From IMG/VR virus record IMGVR_UViG_3300021432_000028, positions 1 to 33,009 of that record: a stretch of 33,009 nucleotides of DNA, one strand, 5' to 3'. The notes beneath the pieces are model-generated. The model was not told the origin of the DNA. It worked only from the letters and a program-made list of their open reading frames with translations, and did no database searches. The translations under genes were made by a program, and so were the position numbers. Origin of the DNA: a virus. Of the stretch, positions 30,731 through 33,009 are shown one piece after another. Numbering within the stretch: position 1 is the first letter of the stretch; the number at the start of each line of letters is the position of its first letter.

Positions 30731-31429
30731 TCAGGCTCCTATCAGATCAAGGTTCCGGTTCAAGTGAACCGGGGTCGCTTTCGGGTACTGCCTCGAAAGT
30801 GACCACAGTATATCAGACGGCTCGACGCCGTTCAAGTACACGTACCGGTACTTCGGCTCGATGGGCACGAACTGCACCCCGTTCTCGCGGGCCCACTGCC
30901 GCGGGCTCGTGATGCCGCGGGCGGCGAGCGTGCGCGGATGCACGCGCTTGCCATCGATCAGGTACTCGGAGTCGTGGGGCCGGCTCTCGCCGGCGAACCA
31001 AAAGTTCGTGGCCTGGTACACGAAGCCGACGTGCGCCTGACCGCGGTCAGCGAACGAGACGCAGATGAACGGGCGCGGCAGCAGGCGTAGCGCGCGGCCG
31101 ATCAGTCGGCTCGCGGCGTTCTTCTCGTGCGTCGTGATCGCGAGCCGGTTCAGCTCCCACACGATGTCCCTATTATTGGGCGCCACGCTGCGCGCTACCT
31201 GCGGCGACGACGGGCGCCCGAACGTAACTACACCCACCAACTTATCGGCAGCGAAGAGACCGAACGCGAAGCTCGCGTTGGCCGCCCGCCCGGAGTAGTG
31301 GTGAGCGATGATAAACGGCGCGCTCTCCCGCGCCGTTATCGGTTGGACGTGGAGCGGAGGGGTCGGAATTGAACCGCCACCCGCGGTTGGTACCGCGTGT
31401 TCTTGCCGTTGAACTACCTCCGCGTTCAT
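30731..31429 (-). CDS. Mom-like DNA modification enzyme (GNAT-related)
   Basis: 232 aa. Mom-family layout: IIAHHYSGRAANASFAFGLF (HHY at residues 43-45), LVGVVTFGRPSS, IVWELNRLAI, ASRLIGRALRLLP, FICVSFADRGQAHVGFVYQA and FWFAGES. Phage Mu Mom converts adenine in DNA to N6-carbamoylmethyl-adenine, blocking host restriction. Here the residues after 160 are basic and differ from Mu. The ATG overlaps the previous stop (TGATG), and no other in-frame start exists before HHY. Codons 3-27 coincide with a tRNA-like sequence, so the 5' end is unusual. Activity is inferred from family motifs. Confidence 0.7.
   Translation of the reverse strand: MNAEVVQRQEHAVPTAGGGSIPTPPLHVQPITARESAPFIIAHHYSGRAANASFAFGLFAADKLVGVVTFGRPSSPQVARSVAPNNRDIVWELNRLAITTHEKNAASRLIGRALRLLPRPFICVSFADRGQAHVGFVYQATNFWFAGESRPHDSEYLIDGKRVHPRTLAARGITSPRQWARENGVQFVPIEPKYRYVYLNGVEPSDILWSLSRQYPKATPVHLNRNLDLIGA
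31350..31423 (-). tRNA. tRNA-Gly-like sequence with irregular anticodon loop (likely degenerate or a tRNA mimic)
   Basis: On the - strand: acceptor GCGGAGG/CCTCCGC (7 bp perfect), D-stem GTTC/GAAC, anticodon stem CGCGG/CCGCG, T-loop TTCAATT with a 4/5 T-stem, discriminator T and encoded CCA. The first acceptor pairs, the T discriminator and CC in the loop point to glycine (anticodon ACC if the loop is read TACCAA). The anticodon loop is only six bases and the T-arm has one extra base, so a normal tRNA is doubtful. It lies wholly within the 5' coding part of the Mom-like gene. Confidence 0.5.
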
Positions 31430-31590
31430 CAGACCTTTTCCCGTAGCGCCGCGATCTTATCGGCGGCCTGCTTGATGATGCGGTACGCTTCGGCCGCGTT
31501 CTCGCCGCCTTGGTTGTACGCCGGGACGTACTCAAGAACGTCCGTCAGGCGGTTCCACAGTTCATCGAAGCTCGCGTAATCCATTTCCAT
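31429..31590 (-). CDS. small helical early protein
   Basis: 53 aa from ATG at 31590 with GGAG and GAGG just upstream. Helical and acidic: MEMDYASFDELWNRLTDVLE, then a NQGGENAAEAYRIIKQAADK helix. The TGA overlaps the Mom-like ATG (TGATG), so it may control translation of that gene, in the manner of Com for Mom in phage Mu, though no Cys motif like Com is present. No family recognised. Confidence 0.6.
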   Translation of the reverse strand: MEMDYASFDELWNRLTDVLEYVPAYNQGGENAAEAYRIIKQAADKIAALREKV

Positions 31591-31602
31591 CCTCGGTCTC
31601 CC

Positions 31603-31619
31603 AGGTGGACCATCCACCT
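31603..31619. promoter_or_regulatory. perfect palindrome, possible operator
   Basis: AGGTGGA (31603-31609), a 3-nt centre, and TCCACCT (31613-31619): a perfect 7-bp inverted repeat between the recombinase stop and the leftward operon, just upstream of the 53-aa gene's ribosome site. It may be an operator or an RNA hairpin in the leader. Confidence 0.4.
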
Positions 31620-31623
31620 ACTG

Positions 31624-31656
31624 AAGAGAGTGTACCATAGCCGAAAACCGAAAACC
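31624..31656 (-). promoter_or_regulatory. candidate leftward early promoter
   Basis: On the - strand two copies of GGTTTTC are followed by a TACACT (-10-like, 4 of 6) at about 17-nt spacing from TGGTTT. It is AT-rich compared with surrounding sequence and sits in the only non-coding gap (about 70 nt) of the right part, with the palindrome just downstream. The match to a sigma-70 consensus is weak. Confidence 0.25.
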
Positions 31657-31661
31657 ATGAC

Positions 31662-32444
31662 CTACGTCACACTTTGAGCGGATTTCCATAGGGTCGGGTC
31701 TACCAAGGGCTCGATTTGACGTAATACCAAGGGCCCGCCCGGCCGCGCCAGGGGCCGCAGGCGCCGCCCGTCCTGGGCCCCCGTCCGGGTGAGGGTGGCG
31801 CCCCAGGCGAGCCGGCCTGCGTAGCGAGGGTTCGCCAGGATCCTCTTTACAGCATTGTGGTGCCAGCGGGGCCCTCGGGGGCCGGGTATCCCCTCCCGGT
31901 TCAGGGTCCGTGCGATCTCGGCAGGCCGCGCGCCTCCGGCAGCCGTGGCGTAGATCCGGCGGACCACGCCCGCCTCGCCCGGCCCGTAGCCGTAGCACTT
32001 GCCGCCCGTAGGTTTGCCGGCGAGCGCCCGCCCCTCCATGCCGCGGCGGGTGCGGTAACTGATCTGCTTGCGGTACGCGGCCGCCATAGACCCCATCACG
32101 GCCCCTAAGATCTCCGCGGAGTCTTGGCGGGTGTCCAGGTCGCGCGTCACGACGTGCACGCCGATGTCGGACAATTCCGCGAGCCGCGGAGACTGCTCGG
32201 CCATGTTACGCCAGAGCCGCGACGTGTCTTCAGCCAGAATCACCTCGAAGGCGCCGGCTCGCGCGGCCGCAAGGCACGCCTGATACCCAGGGCGGGCAGT
32301 CTTGCCTCCAGAGATAGCTCGGTCCTCGAACCGTGCTACTACCTCGAACTCGCGAGCGAGCTGCTGGCAAACACGAAACTGATCCTCGATAGAGGATTCG
32401 CTCTGCCGGTCCATCGAGTAGCGCGCGTAGAGCGCGGCCTTCAC
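31662..32444 (-). CDS. serine recombinase, C-terminally short
   Basis: 260 aa. Resolvase-type catalytic domain: ALYARYSMDRQSESSIEDQ with nucleophile Ser 10, EVILAEDTSRLWRNMAEQ, and QISYRTRRGMEGRALAGK. A partial recombinase domain follows (VVRRIYATAAGGARPAEIAR, NREGIPGPRGPRW, NPRYAGRLAWG) and the protein stops in VDPTLWKSAQ. Large serine integrases usually continue for another 200 or more residues with a zinc ribbon and coiled coil. Loss of that part makes it doubtful as an integrase; it may be a remnant or a minimal form. Overlaps its upstream neighbour by 4 nt. Confidence 0.8.
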   Translation of the reverse strand: MKAALYARYSMDRQSESSIEDQFRVCQQLAREFEVVARFEDRAISGGKTARPGYQACLAAARAGAFEVILAEDTSRLWRNMAEQSPRLAELSDIGVHVVTRDLDTRQDSAEILGAVMGSMAAAYRKQISYRTRRGMEGRALAGKPTGGKCYGYGPGEAGVVRRIYATAAGGARPAEIARTLNREGIPGPRGPRWHHNAVKRILANPRYAGRLAWGATLTRTGAQDGRRLRPLARPGGPLVLRQIEPLVDPTLWKSAQSVT

Positions 32445-32893
32445 AGCACTATCCCCACGATGTGCCCGGTCGCCAGGAACAGCCTCCGGCCCGATTTGAA
32501 GTCCACCTCGAAGTCATCCTCGGGGTCCCCCTTCGCCCAGCGGCGCACGTAGCCGCTGCACAGGCTCAGCATGTAGCCGCTGATGTGCAGCTCTCTGTCG
32601 ATCACCACGTCCGGCACGCTGAACTCCTCCACGATCTGGTGGTTGCCGACGCACACGTGCGTGTGGAAGTCAGCGACCGTGGTCTGCGTGTGCAGCGCGT
32701 ACGCGGTCTCAAGGTGCAGACCCTGATTGGTGGCGCGCGTGTCGAACGCGAACTCCACGCGGTACCGGTCGCCGTCGCGGTAGATCACGCCGCCGCACTC
32801 CACGGTCTGCGTGAGGCGCTTGCACTCCGTAAGTGCCGCGACCGCGGCCTCGTCGAGACTGGAGAACGTCAGGAGCGCGAGGAGCGCGTTCAC
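32441..32893 (-). CDS. JAMM/DUF4329-like putative metalloprotein
   Basis: 150 aa from GTG at 32893 (GGAGGTAAA upstream; GTGA overlap). A hydrophobic N-terminus (NALLALLTF) may be a weak signal. The core has VECGGVIYRDGDRYR (Glu 32), VADFHTHVCVG (His 77, His 79) and EEFSVPDVV (Ser 92, Asp 95), the order of JAMM-type zinc sites (E ... HxH ... SxxD), with a longer HxH-S spacing than usual. Such sites occur in DUF4329 and deubiquitinase-type proteins. Family membership and activity are tentative. Confidence 0.5.
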   Translation of the reverse strand: MNALLALLTFSSLDEAAVAALTECKRLTQTVECGGVIYRDGDRYRVEFAFDTRATNQGLHLETAYALHTQTTVADFHTHVCVGNHQIVEEFSVPDVVIDRELHISGYMLSLCSGYVRRWAKGDPEDDFEVDFKSGRRLFLATGHIVGIVL

Positions 32894-33009
32894 TTTACCT
32901 CCACAAACTTTCCGTTCTTGAGTGTGTACCATGTATCGGCCTTGATTCTTTTCTTGCCGACGATAGCGGAACCAACCGCAATGATGTTCCAGTTTTCGTC
33001 GCGCTCAAC
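32890..33009 (-). CDS. partial early gene (3' end only)
   Basis: The frame is open to the right edge. The last 39 residues are visible (for example NWNIIAVGSAIVGKKRIKAD and a KNGKFVEVK end). It overlaps the next gene by 4 nt (GTGA), consistent with the operon. Too short for family assignment. Confidence 0.55.
   Translation of the reverse strand, partial: VERDENWNIIAVGSAIVGKKRIKADTWYTLKNGKFVEVK

Overview
The window is part of a tailed double-stranded DNA phage genome. It is GC-rich and almost fully coding, with most neighbouring genes joined by 1-8 nt overlaps (ATGA, GTGA, TAATG, TGATG). The head and neck proteins resemble those of phage P22: a gp5-like coat protein C-terminus, gp4-like and gp10-like head-completion proteins, and a set of Gly/Ala-rich ejection proteins. 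This points to a short-tailed (podovirus-type) phage. The GC content, codon use and holin/endolysin types suggest a proteobacterial host, but the host cannot be fixed from the sequence.

The left half (1-16.66 kb, + strand) is the late region. In order it holds: the coat protein end; two small beta-rich virion proteins separated by a strong terminator hairpin; a non-coding stretch with five consecutive hairpins; gp4-like; an HNH endonuclease; gp10-like; a small fibre-like protein; a lysis cassette (small membrane protein, GH24 endolysin, 3-TM holin); four or five ejection-type proteins, the largest ending in a zeta-toxin-like P-loop kinase domain; and two paralogous tail-fibre proteins. Terminase, portal and scaffold genes would lie to the left of the window.

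A hairpin at about 16.67 kb with a T-tract for leftward transcription separates the two convergent halves.

The right half (16.7-33.0 kb, - strand) is read leftward and is the early/replication region. From right to left: a partial gene, a JAMM-like protein, a C-terminally short serine recombinase, a putative promoter/operator, a Mom-like DNA-modification enzyme whose 5' coding end contains a tRNA-Gly-like sequence, many small unknown proteins, an Ala-rich protein, a 5' leader containing a compact tRNA-like structure, an HExxH metallopeptidase, an HNH endonuclease, a DUF2800 (nuclease-like) protein, a DUF2815 (ssDNA-binding-like) protein, an endonuclease VII-like HNH protein, a family A DNA polymerase, a VRR-NUC nuclease, an SNF2-type helicase, a 245-nt array of five-base repeats, a conserved protein of unknown function, a DEDD exonuclease, a DUF4406 protein, a dATP/dGTP diphosphohydrolase-domain protein and an SPFH/band-7 protein.

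The replication genes (PolA, DUF2800, DUF2815, helicase, VRR-NUC) form a recognisable phage replication/recombination module. The diphosphohydrolase, the DUF4406 protein and the Mom-like enzyme suggest control of the nucleotide pool and modification of DNA bases. The least expected features are RNA- or DNA-level structures: two tRNA-like elements, the phase-shifted five-base array, the five-hairpin leader, and a small gene overprinted in the end of the largest ejection-protein gene.
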